DNA of 36,972 nucleotides, taken from Candidatus Binatia bacterium (GTDB taxonomy: Bacteria; Desulfobacterota; Binatia; Bin18). A program made the translations under genes and the position numbers. Positions 7,640 through 18,376 of the stretch are shown here, piece by piece. How positions within the stretch are numbered: position 1 is the first letter of the stretch; the number at the start of each line of letters is the position of its first letter. The stretch covers positions 1 through 36,972 of the forward strand of contig JAJDTY010000013.1 of the NCBI GenBank assembly GCA_022826945.1. The letters are read 5' to 3'. The notes beneath the pieces are model-generated. The model made no database searches, had not been told where the DNA came from, and saw nothing but the letters and a program-made list of their open reading frames with translations.

Positions 7640-8449
7640 ATGAAAAAGGTTGGGTTTATTGGCGCGGGGAATATGGCCGGGGCGCTGATTAAGGGCCTCA
7701 TTAATGCCCAGCTCTACACCCCGCAAGAGATTATCGTCAGTGATACCCTCCCCGCCCAGTTGCGCAAAATCAAACGCCGCTATCAGGTCGAGGGCATCCA
7801 GGAGAACCCCACAGTTGTGCGGCAGGCACAGACCATAGTGCTGGCCGTCAAGCCACAAATTATCGATCAGGTCTTGGCAGAAATTCAACCCATGGTCAGC
7901 CCGGCAAAACGCTTTATTTCCATTGCCGCCGGTGTCACGCTGACCCGTTTGGAAAAGGGCCTGGGGGGGAATGCCAGAGTGATTCGTGTCATGCCGAATA
8001 CACCCGCCCTGCTAGGGAAAAGCATGACGGTGGTTGTCCGTGGGACAAAAGCGAAGGCCGCGGACGAAAAACTTGCCCTCAGATTCTTTCGGGGTGTTGG
8101 TGATGCGTTAGCCGTGCAAGACGAGAAACTGCTCGACCCAGTGACTGGCCTGAGCGGCAGCGGGCCAGCCTATGTGTATTTGTTCGCGGAAGCGTTAATT
8201 ACTGGAGGTATCAAAGCAGGTCTCGACCCAACGGTTGCCGAACGCCTCACCTTCCAAACCCTGGAAGGTGCGGTCGCTATGCTCAAGGAAACAAAACAGA
8301 CGCCTAAGGAACTCCGCGAAATGGTCACCTCGCCCGGTGGCACAACGCTGGCCGGGCTCAAGCGCCTCGAAACCGGAGCGTTCTCCAAGACCATCAGCGC
8401 CGCAGTGGCCGCGGCCACGCGTCGGTCACGCGAACTCGGACGAGGCTGA
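7640..8449 (+). CDS. proC: Pyrroline-5-carboxylate reductase
   Basis: A 269-residue protein of standard ProC length, with the N-terminal Rossmann motif [16 protein letters not shown], the middle segment [40 protein letters not shown] and the C-terminal [11 protein letters not shown] signature. It catalyses the last step of proline synthesis, NAD(P)H-dependent reduction of 1-pyrroline-5-carboxylate. GAGGAAGGACC before the ATG gives a good ribosome-binding site. It sits inside the maf-yggS-proC-yggT block; yggT starts 19 bases after its stop. Nothing unusual in length or motifs. Confidence 0.96.
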   Translation: MKKVGFIGAGNMAGALIKGLINAQLYTPQEIIVSDTLPAQLRKIKRRYQVEGIQENPTVVRQAQTIVLAVKPQIIDQVLAEIQPMVSPAKRFISIAAGVTLTRLEKGLGGNARVIRVMPNTPALLGKSMTVVVRGTKAKAADEKLALRFFRGVGDALAVQDEKLLDPVTGLSGSGPAYVYLFAEALITGGIKAGLDPTVAERLTFQTLEGAVAMLKETKQTPKELREMVTSPGGTTLAGLKRLETGAFSKTISAAVAAATRRSRELGRG

Positions 8450-8468
8450 GGAGAGGAAAGAGAAAAAG

Positions 8469-8774
8469 ATGTTTATTCTCGGGAATCTTTTGCAGGCAGT
8501 GGCCAGCATTCTGGGCTCTTTACTCTGGCTCTATTTCTGGATCCTCGTCATTCGTATTGTCCTATCCTGGGTCAATGCCGACCCGTATAACCCCATTGTC
8601 CGCTTTCTCTGCTCTGTCACCGACCCGGTCCTCTATGCCCTGCGGCGTCTCCTGCCGTTTCCAACGGTCATTGGTGCGATTGATCTGACACCGCTGCTGC
8701 TCATGCTCTTCATCCAGTTTCTCCAGATTTTTCTGGTGCAAAGCCTCGTCGATCTGTCCCTTGCGCTGCGCTAA
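8469..8774 (+). CDS. yggT: YggT-family membrane protein
   Basis: A 101-residue protein with two hydrophobic segments, roughly residues 5-35 and 70-95. Between them lie the family's VIRIVLSWVNADPYNPIVRF and TDPVLYALRRLLP motifs. It matches a single YggT repeat (Ycf19-like) in the inner membrane. Function in bacteria is not established; homologues have been tied to osmotic tolerance, cell division and cofactor assembly in plastids. It follows proC by 19 bases, with purine-rich ribosome-binding sequence GGAGAGGAAAGAG upstream. Placement after proC is conserved in many bacteria. Confidence 0.92.
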   Translation: MFILGNLLQAVASILGSLLWLYFWILVIRIVLSWVNADPYNPIVRFLCSVTDPVLYALRRLLPFPTVIGAIDLTPLLLMLFIQFLQIFLVQSLVDLSLALR

Positions 8775-8866
8775 GCCTGGTGACGGCCGCCGCCTTGACA
8801 ATCAACAGGGGGATGATTAGCGTTCCGTGGTAAGATAATCCCTTGGGGATTTGGAGGCCTGTGGTC

Positions 8867-9196
8867 ATGCCGATCTACGAATACGCCTGTAAAAAATGTG
8901 ATGGGGAATTCGAAGTCTCCCAGCGTATTACCGACGATCCGTTGAAGCGCTATCTGTGCCCGCACTGCGGCAAGAGGGCAGCGGTCACCAAGCTGATCTC
9001 CCGGTCTTCCTTTCATCTCAAAGGCAGCGGCTGGTACGCGACCGACTACGGCAAGAACGGCTCAAAATCGTCCAGCGCGGACGGGACGAAGAATGGCGAA
9101 TCCAAAAGCAGTGAGACCAAGAGCGACACCAAGAGTGCGACTTCTTCTTCGACCAGTGAAAGTTCGTCTCAATCGGCCAGTTCTTCCGCCTCCTGA
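8867..9196 (+). CDS. FmdB-type zinc-ribbon protein with Ser-rich tail
   Basis: A 109-residue protein opening [19 protein letters not shown], the FmdB/CxxC_CxxC_SSSS regulatory protein family. Zinc-binding cysteines are C8, C11, C31 and C34. The conserved domain ends with [20 protein letters not shown] near residue 61. The rest (66-109) is low-complexity Ser, Lys, Thr and Glu, almost without hydrophobic residues. Family role is thought to be regulatory or in metal/RNA binding, but remains unproven. GGAGG nine bases before ATG 8867 fixes the start. The gene is 92 bases after yggT and is followed by tRNA-Val. Confidence 0.9.
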   Translation: MPIYEYACKKCDGEFEVSQRITDDPLKRYLCPHCGKRAAVTKLISRSSFHLKGSGWYATDYGKNGSKSSSADGTKNGESKSSETKSDTKSATSSSTSESSSQSASSSAS

Positions 9197-9249
9197 TATC
9201 GACTCCCCTCTTACACAAACCTCAGTGCCGTGCTAGAAAATCTATTCAG

Positions 9250-9323
9250 GGTCGCATAGCTCAGCAGGCTAGAGCGCTTGCCTCACATGCAAGAGGTCCG
9301 GTGTTCGAGTCACCGTGCGACCA
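9250..9323 (+). tRNA. tRNA-Val (anticodon CAC)
   Basis: A full cloverleaf can be drawn: acceptor GGTCGCA/TGCGACC, D arm beginning GCTC with GAGC, anticodon stem CTTGC/GCAAG with loop CTCACAT giving anticodon CAC, and T arm CGGTG-TTCGAGT-CACCG. The discriminator base is A at 9323 and the 3' CCA is not encoded (TAC follows). Anticodon CAC reads the GUG codon, so this is a valine tRNA. A terminator lies six bases downstream. Confidence 0.93.
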
Positions 9324-9328
9324 TACAG

Positions 9329-9354
9329 GAGCCCGCCCTGGCGCGGGCTCTTTT
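9329..9354 (+). terminator. Intrinsic terminator after tRNA-Val
   Basis: GAGCCCGC (9329-9336) pairs with GCGGGCTC (9343-9350) around a 6-base loop, followed by TTTT. It ends the tRNA transcript and probably the whole plus-strand run before it. Confidence 0.85.
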
Positions 9355-9417
9355 GCGTCTAGAGTTCTTCCCTCCAGGCCTCCCCGCTCGGCGGACAAAT
9401 CCCACGCCGAACCACGC

Positions 9418-9435
9418 TGAGAGTGATATCTCTCA
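9418..9435. promoter_or_regulatory. Short palindrome upstream of the XRE gene
   Basis: TGAGAG and CTCTCA form a perfect 6-bp inverted repeat with a 6-base spacer, about 100 bases before the XRE regulator. The remaining sequence between the terminator and 9534 shows no ORF I trust. An operator role is a guess based on position and symmetry. Confidence 0.3.
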
Positions 9436-9533
9436 CAGTGCGCGTCCTTGTCTCCTCTTTTGCGTCACGCCCATAAGTATGCTACATCTGGCAACGTGCT
9501 TTGCACCCCGAGGGGTCAGGGAGGTCATAGAGC

Positions 9534-12106
<2,573 letters not shown>

Positions 12107-12126
12107 CTTAGGATTGATACCAAATC

Positions 12127-12155
12127 ATGCTACGCTGCCCTTCTCGGGCTGTCAA
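12127..12155 (-). promoter_or_regulatory. Promoter of the thiC riboswitch transcript
   Basis: On the minus strand a perfect TTGACA (12155-12150) is followed 17 bases later by TAGCAT (12132-12127; four of six consensus bases). The predicted start site, about 12119, is roughly a dozen bases before the first pairing base of the TPP riboswitch, as expected. Confidence 0.65.
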
Positions 12156-12189
12156 CGCAGGCGAACGCTGCACAGAATGGGTCCGGTAG

Positions 12190-12936
12190 CTAGCCCGGCA
12201 AATACTCCCCACCGTTGACATGGATAGTCTGGCCAGTGATAAAAGCCGCCTCGTCGGAGAAGAGGAAGGCCACCGTTGCCGCGATTTCTTCGGGTCGACC
12301 GGCGCGACCGGCCGGAATCTTCTTTCGCTGCTGCTCCCAGATCTCATCGGGAAAAACGCCCCTCAGCCCCTCATGCCAGATGAGTCCAGGGGCCAGCCCA
12401 TTGACGGTCACCCCATGGGGAGCAAGATCGCGCGCGGTCGAGCGCGTGTAACCGGTAATGCCCGCTTTCGCCGCAGCGTACGGGGCTTCGGCCTCGCCCG
12501 GATGATAGGCGAACAGCGAGGCCAGATTCACGATGCGGCCAAAGCCCTGCTCCTTCATGGCCGCACTAAACGCACGCGTCATATAGAACGTGCCATACAA
12601 ATTGACCCGGAGCACGATCTCCCAAATCCGCGACTCCAAGGCCCAGACCGCACCGGTACCATTCACGCCAGCATTGTTCGCCAAATACGCGATATGGACG
12701 CCCTGGTCCTTTAGCATCAGCGCCAACTCATTCACCTGGTCTTCTTTGGTGACATCAAGGGGATAGAATACGACTCGCTCCTGCTGTTCGGCCGGAATCT
12801 GTTCGAGCCAACCGTCGGCCAGCTCAGCCCGGCGATCACAGGCCACGACGGAATACCCGTCGGCCAGGAGGCGCCGCACCATGGCGCTCCCGAGGCCACC
12901 CAGCGCGCCAGTCACTAACGCATGTCCATGTGCCAC
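12190..12936 (-). CDS. Short-chain dehydrogenase/reductase
   Basis: A 248-residue classical SDR. The glycine motif TGALGGLG is at 9-16, NNAG at 87-90, catalytic S140, and Y153 with K157 in YAAAK. The ending ITGQTIHVNGGEYLPG is characteristic of FabG-like enzymes. D34 after the second strand (VVACDRR) points to NAD(H). Reaction: reversible keto/hydroxyl conversion; substrate unknown. A GTG start at 12936 is chosen because GGGAGG stands seven bases ahead and the Rossmann strand begins right after it. It lies 13 bases downstream of the FemAB-like gene, so the two probably form an operon. Confidence 0.86.
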   Translation of the reverse strand: MAHGHALVTGALGGLGSAMVRRLLADGYSVVACDRRAELADGWLEQIPAEQQERVVFYPLDVTKEDQVNELALMLKDQGVHIAYLANNAGVNGTGAVWALESRIWEIVLRVNLYGTFYMTRAFSAAMKEQGFGRIVNLASLFAYHPGEAEAPYAAAKAGITGYTRSTARDLAPHGVTVNGLAPGLIWHEGLRGVFPDEIWEQQRKKIPAGRAGRPEEIAATVAFLFSDEAAFITGQTIHVNGGEYLPG

Positions 12937-12949
12937 GTCTGCTCCTCCC

Positions 12950-14170
12950 TCACGCCTCTTCACTCTTGTTCTGCTTCTGCGGGCCCCCGATGTCCAGGCT
13001 GCCGTACACAAATGTTTTTTCCGCCGGGGTATGCTTGAGTTGGCTCTCTTCCCACATCCAGTCTATGGCTTGGTCGGTGTGGTCCCGCTCGCGGACCAGG
13101 TAGTCGCTGACCGCTTCGTGCAAACGCGGATCGACCAAATAGTGCATACTCACCGTTGGCTGGGGATCAAAGCCGCGCAGACGCTTGAAATCACCCCCCG
13201 CACCGGGCTCAAACCGAATGAGGCCGTTCTCAATACAGTGCCGGATGGCGGCATAGTAACTCACGTTGAAATGCATATGGCGCTGCTCACGCAATACCCC
13301 CCAATAGCGGCCATAAAACACTCCGCTCTTCTGGACATTAAAGGTCCCGGCGATGATCTCACCGTGCTGTCGGGCAATCACAAAACACAGGTTGCGCTTA
13401 AAGCGTTGGGCCAAGAGGTCGAAGAACTCGGGGCGGAGGTATTGGCGTCCCCAGTACAGATTGTTCACCGTGGATTGATACAGGTTGAACATGACCGAAA
13501 ACATCTCATCCGGAATAGCCTCGCCACTCAGCACTTCGATCTCTATGCCGCGCTTGTCCATCTCGCGAATTTCGCGCTTAATCTGGTTACGCCGCTTACT
13601 GCGGAAGTGGTCCAGATAGTCATCAAAGGTCTGATAATCATGATTCAGCCATTGATACTGAATACCCAGGCGTTTGAGATAGCCGACCTGAGACAGCGCT
13701 TCGGCTTCGTCCGGTAAGCAAAAGTTAACATGCACCGAGGATAAATTATTCCGTTCACATACCTCACGCAGTGTTCGACCCAGGATATGAATTAATTCTG
13801 TCCGGTCGAAACCCTCTGCGGTCAGAAACCGCACGCCCGTGGCCGGCGAGAATGGGGACGCCACTAAAATCTTGGGATAATAATTGATCCCGGCGCGGTG
13901 GGCCGCATCAGCCCAGGAGTGATCAAAGACAAACTCTCCCATGCTGTGCCCCTTGAGATACATCGGACACGCCGCGAGCAGGCGCGTTCCGTCATAGACC
14001 GCCAAGTGCTGGGGCTGCCAACCGGTTTTCGCGCGGACGCAGTCTGACTCTTCCAAACACGCCAACCAGTCCCATTCGAGAAACGGTGAGCCCGCCCCGA
14101 GCAGACCATCCCACTCCTCCCGCCCCACGTCCTGCATACTGTTGAGGATTTTGACTTTCAGCTCGGCCAT
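12950..14170 (-). CDS. FemAB/GNAT-like acyltransferase (PF04339-type)
   Basis: A 406-residue protein resembling the FemAB-like, GNAT-fold family once called DUF482. Supporting segments are WDGLLGAGSPFLEWDWL near the N-terminus, the FRSKRRNQIKREIREM helix in the middle, VIARQHGEIIAGTFNVQ, YGRYWGVLREQRHMHFNVSY and the C-terminal FEPGAGGDFKRLRGFDP with its WMWEE ending. Relatives transfer acyl or aminoacyl groups, and some act in cell-envelope peptide synthesis; the substrate here is unknown. The ATG at 14170 has no clear ribosome-binding site. A TTG 13 codons earlier (14209) is the only alternative. The SDR starts 13 bases after its stop. Confidence 0.78.
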   Translation of the reverse strand: MAELKVKILNSMQDVGREEWDGLLGAGSPFLEWDWLACLEESDCVRAKTGWQPQHLAVYDGTRLLAACPMYLKGHSMGEFVFDHSWADAAHRAGINYYPKILVASPFSPATGVRFLTAEGFDRTELIHILGRTLREVCERNNLSSVHVNFCLPDEAEALSQVGYLKRLGIQYQWLNHDYQTFDDYLDHFRSKRRNQIKREIREMDKRGIEIEVLSGEAIPDEMFSVMFNLYQSTVNNLYWGRQYLRPEFFDLLAQRFKRNLCFVIARQHGEIIAGTFNVQKSGVFYGRYWGVLREQRHMHFNVSYYAAIRHCIENGLIRFEPGAGGDFKRLRGFDPQPTVSMHYLVDPRLHEAVSDYLVRERDHTDQAIDWMWEESQLKHTPAEKTFVYGSLDIGGPQKQNKSEEA

Positions 14171-14274
14171 AATACATCGATGTTCCGGGTGTTTCCTAAC
14201 GCCGCTCAAGTCGGGCCACTATAGCGTAGAATACCGAGCCCAACACCCCTGCCCGAGACCGTGTCTGTCCGAGC

Positions 14275-15141
14275 TTATAGAGTCTCGACGAGTAGAGGCG
14301 GCCGCGAGGTTTGAAAGCCGGCGGCGTTCCGATGTCCGCCTCCACCGTAGCGCTTGGCAATCGCACTGACATCGAAATCTCCCACCGAGCGGAGACTCCA
14401 CTCCCGTCGGTCCTCGGCCGTATCCCGATAGCTGGCACTGAACGCCACCTCGGGGAATACCTCGCATAACCGATTACCCAGCTCAGAGGTGTTCCCAGTG
14501 GCATTGACGACAGGGACCCAGTAGCCGCCCAGGTCCATCCACATCACGGCGGCCATCAGTTCTTCTATGTCGTGGGCTTGTTTACGCAGAATCGCCTCGC
14601 CGTCCGCAAGAAGCTGCGCCGTGGCATCTGCCGCGGCTAATTTTTCCGCCCAGACTGTAAAATCGTACGGATAGCTTCGGATGGCTGCATTGATGGCCTG
14701 ACTGCCCGGCAAGGCGTGCTGCCAGAGGTCCCGGTCTTTAATATAGCGTAGGAGTTCCGGGCAGTCCGTCCCGGGATGAAAATACTGCCACGCCAGAGTT
14801 GCACCCGATTCATCCATATCAAAAAGCGCAAACAGACCCGGAGGCGCCTGGTCAATCTCGAATCGCGGCGGCTGCTCCCGGATATCCGCCAGTGCGGCCT
14901 GGGCCGATTTATGATGATCCAGGATGGTGATATGGGCAACGTTCTCCCTCAGTTGCACGAGTTGTTCTGCCGGATAGGCGAAATCAACCAGGAAGAGGCG
15001 AGCGCAGTCCGGGAGAGGCGGTGGCGGGACGCCGTGACGAACCGGCACATAGGTCGCCGTCTCGCCCAGTCGCTTCCAGGCTGCCCAGGCCGCCCCAAAG
15101 CCGTCCGAGCAATGGGCATGGTAGAGAACATAGTCGCGCAT
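14275..15141 (-). CDS. DHH-superfamily phosphoesterase
   Basis: A 288-residue protein with an N-terminal HAHCSDGFGAAWAAW metal-binding motif, the LVDFAYPAEQL strand, the eponymous DHH in ITILDHHKSA, and a C-terminal RYGGGGHRNAAGF (DHHA1 nucleotide-binding loop). This is the layout of NrnA/NrnB-like nano-RNases and other small DHH phosphoesterases, which cleave short RNA oligonucleotides, pAp or cyclic dinucleotides using Mn2+. Which substrate is used here is not readable. GGGAGG before the ATG at 15141 supports the start. It diverges from the exoribonuclease at 15360, a neighbour with related RNA-degradation chemistry. Confidence 0.85.
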   Translation of the reverse strand: MRDYVLYHAHCSDGFGAAWAAWKRLGETATYVPVRHGVPPPPLPDCARLFLVDFAYPAEQLVQLRENVAHITILDHHKSAQAALADIREQPPRFEIDQAPPGLFALFDMDESGATLAWQYFHPGTDCPELLRYIKDRDLWQHALPGSQAINAAIRSYPYDFTVWAEKLAAADATAQLLADGEAILRKQAHDIEELMAAVMWMDLGGYWVPVVNATGNTSELGNRLCEVFPEVAFSASYRDTAEDRREWSLRSVGDFDVSAIAKRYGGGGHRNAAGFQTSRPPLLVETL

Positions 15142-15184
15142 CAACGCCTCCCGCTTAATGAGAATATGACCCAAACGTCCGGCT

Positions 15185-15193
15185 AGTATAGCA
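15185..15193 (-). promoter_or_regulatory. Extended -10 promoter of the DHH gene
   Basis: On the minus strand TGCTATACT is an extended -10 (TGn-TATACT) some 44 bases before the DHH gene's ATG. No matching -35 is visible. The rest of the 218-base divergent gap has only weak promoter-like strings toward the exoribonuclease (for example TAGAAT near 15300). Confidence 0.45.
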
Positions 15194-15359
15194 GTTCGGG
15201 CAACCGGCAGACATCCATGCCCGAAGACAACTCTTTTTGATACTGCCCTCACCTCAGCCCCAGAGGGTATTTCTCTGGTCAATCCGAACAGATATGTAGA
15301 ATACCTGTTTCAGAACTCGCAACCCACGCAGTACGATACGCAAGAAGATTGAAACCCTT

Positions 15360-17411
15360 ATGCAGCCTGGATCCGTCGTTGTTTATCGTGAACGTGGGCA
15401 ACTTGCGCTCGGCGTTGTTCAAAAAATCAGCGCATCAGGAAAGGGTTCTCTGGAACTCCTCGGGGAGAGTGCCAAAAAACAGACCGTATCCAGGGATCGT
15501 ATTTTTTTTGATTGTCGAGCAACGTTTCCACTCGACCAGTCTCCCGTAGATCGCAAAAGACGCCTCGGCGAGCTGCGCGATACTATACGGCAGCACGCCC
15601 AGACGACGGATCTCAAAGAGCTGTGGGAACTGTTGGAAGCGGACCATACTGCGGTCTTCACCTGGCAAGAACTGGCCGAATTCATTGTTTCTGCTGATGA
15701 GTCGTTCGCCATGGCTGGGGTCCTTGATGCCCTCTGGAGCCAGTCTCTGTATTTTAAGGAAAAACAGGCCGGCTCCTTTTCTCCACGAGACGTGCGGAGC
15801 GTGGAAGAGCGCCTGCTTCAGCAGCAGCGGGAACATGAAAAGGCTCAGGAGCAACACGCCTTCCTCACCTGGATGGAAGCGCAACTCCAAGGTCGTCCCG
15901 CAGGTGAACCACCCCCAGGCCATAGGCAATTTCTGTCATTGATCCAGGGTTTGGCTTTATATGGCGAGGGATATGACAAACGGCCCCAAGCCCTGCAACT
16001 CTTGAAGGCCATTGGCTTTCAGGGCAAGGGACAGCCCTGGGACGCCGCATTTCAGTTGCTCGTCCACATCGGTATCTGGCAGCCGGACGAAGAGCTTTGC
16101 CTGTTGCGTTATCACATTCCAACGTGTTTTTCTGAGGAAGCCCTCCAAGCGGCGAACGACCTCTCCGTCTTTTCGGCGGACACGGCAGACAGGAGCGAAC
16201 AGGACAACCTGGAAGACCTGACTCCCTTGGAGACGCTGACGATTGACGACGCTGATACGAACGAGATCGACGACGCACTCAGCCTGACCGAGCGAGACGG
16301 GAAGCTCCTCATCGGCATCCATATTGCCGATGCTGGTGCCTATGTTCCTCCGCGCAGCATCATCGACAAATCCGCCCTGGCGCGCGGCACGACCATTTAT
16401 CTGCCGAGCGGCAATTTCCCGATGCTGCCACCGGTCATCAGCGAGGATAAGGCCAGTCTGGTTGCGCAGGCGGAGCGCCGCGCACTCAGCTTTTTTGTCC
16501 ATATTGATGACACCGGGCAACTCCACCCCGAACGCATCACCCGTAGCATCGTCCGGGTAACCCATCGCCTGTCCTATACTGAAGCGGATGCGGCCTTAGT
16601 CGAAGGCAGCACGGCTCCCTATCGCTCGACCCTGCGGCACCTCGCCCGACTCGCCCAGAGACGGAAGGAGCAACGTCTCGCCCAGGGAGCCATTGTGATT
16701 GACGGAGACGAGGTCAAAATTAAGGTCAGAAATGGAGCAATCACCACGACCTTGCTCAGCTATAACTCACCTTCCCGTAGTCTTGTGAGCGAATGCATGA
16801 TCATGGCCAACGAAACAGCCGCCCGCTATTGCCATACCAACCACCTCCCCGCGCTCTATATCGGCCAGCCGCCGCCGGATGACACGATTCCAGACCGCTC
16901 CGATTTTCCCACCCGGCAAACCTATGTCCACGCTGCCAGGCGTCTGATGTCTCCATCCCAACTCGGCACTCAGCCGGAGTCGCACGCCGCCTTAGGACTG
17001 CCGTTATATACCCAGGCGACCTCTCCGCTCCGGCGTTATACGGACCTCCAGATGCATCACCAGATCAAGCATCATCTTGCGCGTGGCACCGCCCTGTTTC
17101 AGGACAGCCAGCTTCAGGTTGTGGCGGCCAGTGCCCAAGCCGCTATTGGCGATGCCCGCCGCTGCGAGCGCGAGAGCACACGCTTCTGGTTACTGCGTTT
17201 ACTTGAGGGACGACAAGGGGAAGTTGTCAGCGGTCAAGTCGTCCGTGCCCAGAACCGCCGACTCTTTATCGAGTTGGACGAGACGCTCCTGTTCGTCCCC
17301 ATTAACAACGCACCACCCTTGCCCCTCGGCACCCCGGTCCAAGTCAGTATCAACTACGTTGATGCCAGACGGGATATGCTGTCGGTCAAGCTGGTTGACA
17401 GTAAGGTGTAG
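15360..17411 (+). CDS. RNase II/R-family 3'-5' exoribonuclease
   Basis: A 683-residue RNB-domain protein. An N-terminal small beta-barrel and helical region (about 1-285) precedes the RNB catalytic core. The metal-binding cluster is TIDDADTNEIDDAL with D296, E302, D304 and D305 aligning to D201, D207, D209 and D210 of E. coli RNase II. The ATSPLRRYTDLQMHHQI motif and a C-terminal S1-like strand set complete the fold. It degrades single-stranded RNA processively 3' to 5'. Asp-to-Glu at the second acidic position occurs in the cyanobacterial/plastid-like RNase II branch as I recall it. There is no clear ribosome-binding site before the ATG. It diverges from the DHH gene. Confidence 0.9.
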   Translation: MQPGSVVVYRERGQLALGVVQKISASGKGSLELLGESAKKQTVSRDRIFFDCRATFPLDQSPVDRKRRLGELRDTIRQHAQTTDLKELWELLEADHTAVFTWQELAEFIVSADESFAMAGVLDALWSQSLYFKEKQAGSFSPRDVRSVEERLLQQQREHEKAQEQHAFLTWMEAQLQGRPAGEPPPGHRQFLSLIQGLALYGEGYDKRPQALQLLKAIGFQGKGQPWDAAFQLLVHIGIWQPDEELCLLRYHIPTCFSEEALQAANDLSVFSADTADRSEQDNLEDLTPLETLTIDDADTNEIDDALSLTERDGKLLIGIHIADAGAYVPPRSIIDKSALARGTTIYLPSGNFPMLPPVISEDKASLVAQAERRALSFFVHIDDTGQLHPERITRSIVRVTHRLSYTEADAALVEGSTAPYRSTLRHLARLAQRRKEQRLAQGAIVIDGDEVKIKVRNGAITTTLLSYNSPSRSLVSECMIMANETAARYCHTNHLPALYIGQPPPDDTIPDRSDFPTRQTYVHAARRLMSPSQLGTQPESHAALGLPLYTQATSPLRRYTDLQMHHQIKHHLARGTALFQDSQLQVVAASAQAAIGDARRCERESTRFWLLRLLEGRQGEVVSGQVVRAQNRRLFIELDETLLFVPINNAPPLPLGTPVQVSINYVDARRDMLSVKLVDSKV

Positions 17412-17463
17412 TCCCCTCTCCGGTTTCACGTTCTGCCGGACACCTAAGCGGTCGCGGGACGCA

Positions 17464-18279
17464 TCACCACATCACTACGCCGCCGTCAATATTGAGAGAT
17501 TGACCGGTAATATACGAGGCTTCAGGCGTACACAGATAGGCCAGGAATTTTCCAATCTCCGTATCGGAACCGGGCCGCTTCAGGGGGATCAACTGCTGGA
17601 CCGTTTTGTTCCAGGTTTCCTCCCGCCCGAGGTCGTCCATACGCGAGGTATCAATTATACCCGGACACACAGCATTGACCCGAATATTATGCGCGGCCAA
17701 TTCCATGGCCAGGGCTTGGGTAAAGCCCTGAATCCCGAAGTTTGACGTACAATAGGCCACCATATTCGGGTTGCCCTTTTTGCCAGCAATGGACGAGATG
17801 TTCAGGATACTTCCCCCCTGGCCTTGCTGGATCATGGTCGGCACCACGGCCCGGCTCATCAAAAAACTGCCGGTGAGCTTGATATCGAGGACTTTTCGCC
17901 ACACGTCTTCGGAGAGTTCGGTCAGCGGCACCCGGTCCGGCCCACGCGCAAAAGCCGAATTGTTCATCAAGATATCGATCCGTCCGAACTCCCTGAGCGT
18001 GGTATCGACCGTGTCTTGCACCGCTGCACTGTCGGTGACATTGGCAACCAGCGGCACACACCGCCGGCCAGCGGCCCGCACCTGCTCGGCCGTGCTCTCA
18101 ATATCCCGCCAGCCTACGGCTTTTTCATCTTCCGGATAGTGCTGAGGATCGCGTCCGGTTCCGGTGACAACAAGGTCAGCTCCCAGTTCAGCCAGGGCCA
18201 GGGCCGCGGCCCGGCCGATCCCGCGCAAACGCCCTGCCCCAGTGATAATTGCGACTTTTCCATCAAGGCTGCCCATCAT
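17464..18279 (-). CDS. SDR-family protein lacking the catalytic lysine
   Basis: A 271-residue SDR with TGAGRLRGIGRAAA near 13-26, an inserted loop after TGTGRDP, NNS in place of NNAG at 106-108, catalytic-type S162/S163, and Y176 followed by CTSN so that position 180 is Asn instead of Lys. The ending YITGQSLNIDGGVVMW is normal. Without the YxxxK lysine, ordinary SDR proton relay should be impaired; it may use another residue, have a different function or be inactive. Two adjacent ATG codons (18279, 18276) follow GGGAG; the first is given. The codon for position 180 is AAC. It stands alone, downstream of a strong hairpin. Confidence 0.82.
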   Translation of the reverse strand: MMGSLDGKVAIITGAGRLRGIGRAAALALAELGADLVVTGTGRDPQHYPEDEKAVGWRDIESTAEQVRAAGRRCVPLVANVTDSAAVQDTVDTTLREFGRIDILMNNSAFARGPDRVPLTELSEDVWRKVLDIKLTGSFLMSRAVVPTMIQQGQGGSILNISSIAGKKGNPNMVAYCTSNFGIQGFTQALAMELAAHNIRVNAVCPGIIDTSRMDDLGREETWNKTVQQLIPLKRPGSDTEIGKFLAYLCTPEASYITGQSLNIDGGVVMW

Positions 18280-18317
18280 GACTCTCCCTTTTGTCAGACG
18301 ACTCTCTATTGTCAAAG

Positions 18318-18347
18318 AACAAGGGCGCACGATTGTGCGCCCTTGTT
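18318..18347 (-). terminator. Strong hairpin between dienelactone hydrolase and SDR
   Basis: AACAAGGGCGCAC (18318-18330) and GTGCGCCCTTGTT (18335-18347) form a perfect 13-bp stem with a 4-base loop. It lies 30 bases after the dienelactone hydrolase stop on the minus strand and ends in TTCTTTG, so it most likely terminates that gene. The T-run is interrupted, which lowers confidence. Confidence 0.7.
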
Positions 18348-18376
18348 TCTCCAAACAGCGACCAATAAACAGCCCG

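Noticed and set aside
14171..14209. TTG start 13 codons before the FemAB-like ATG
   Set aside because: It has no ribosome-binding site and no family support. The ATG at 14170 also lacks a good site, so the start remains uncertain.
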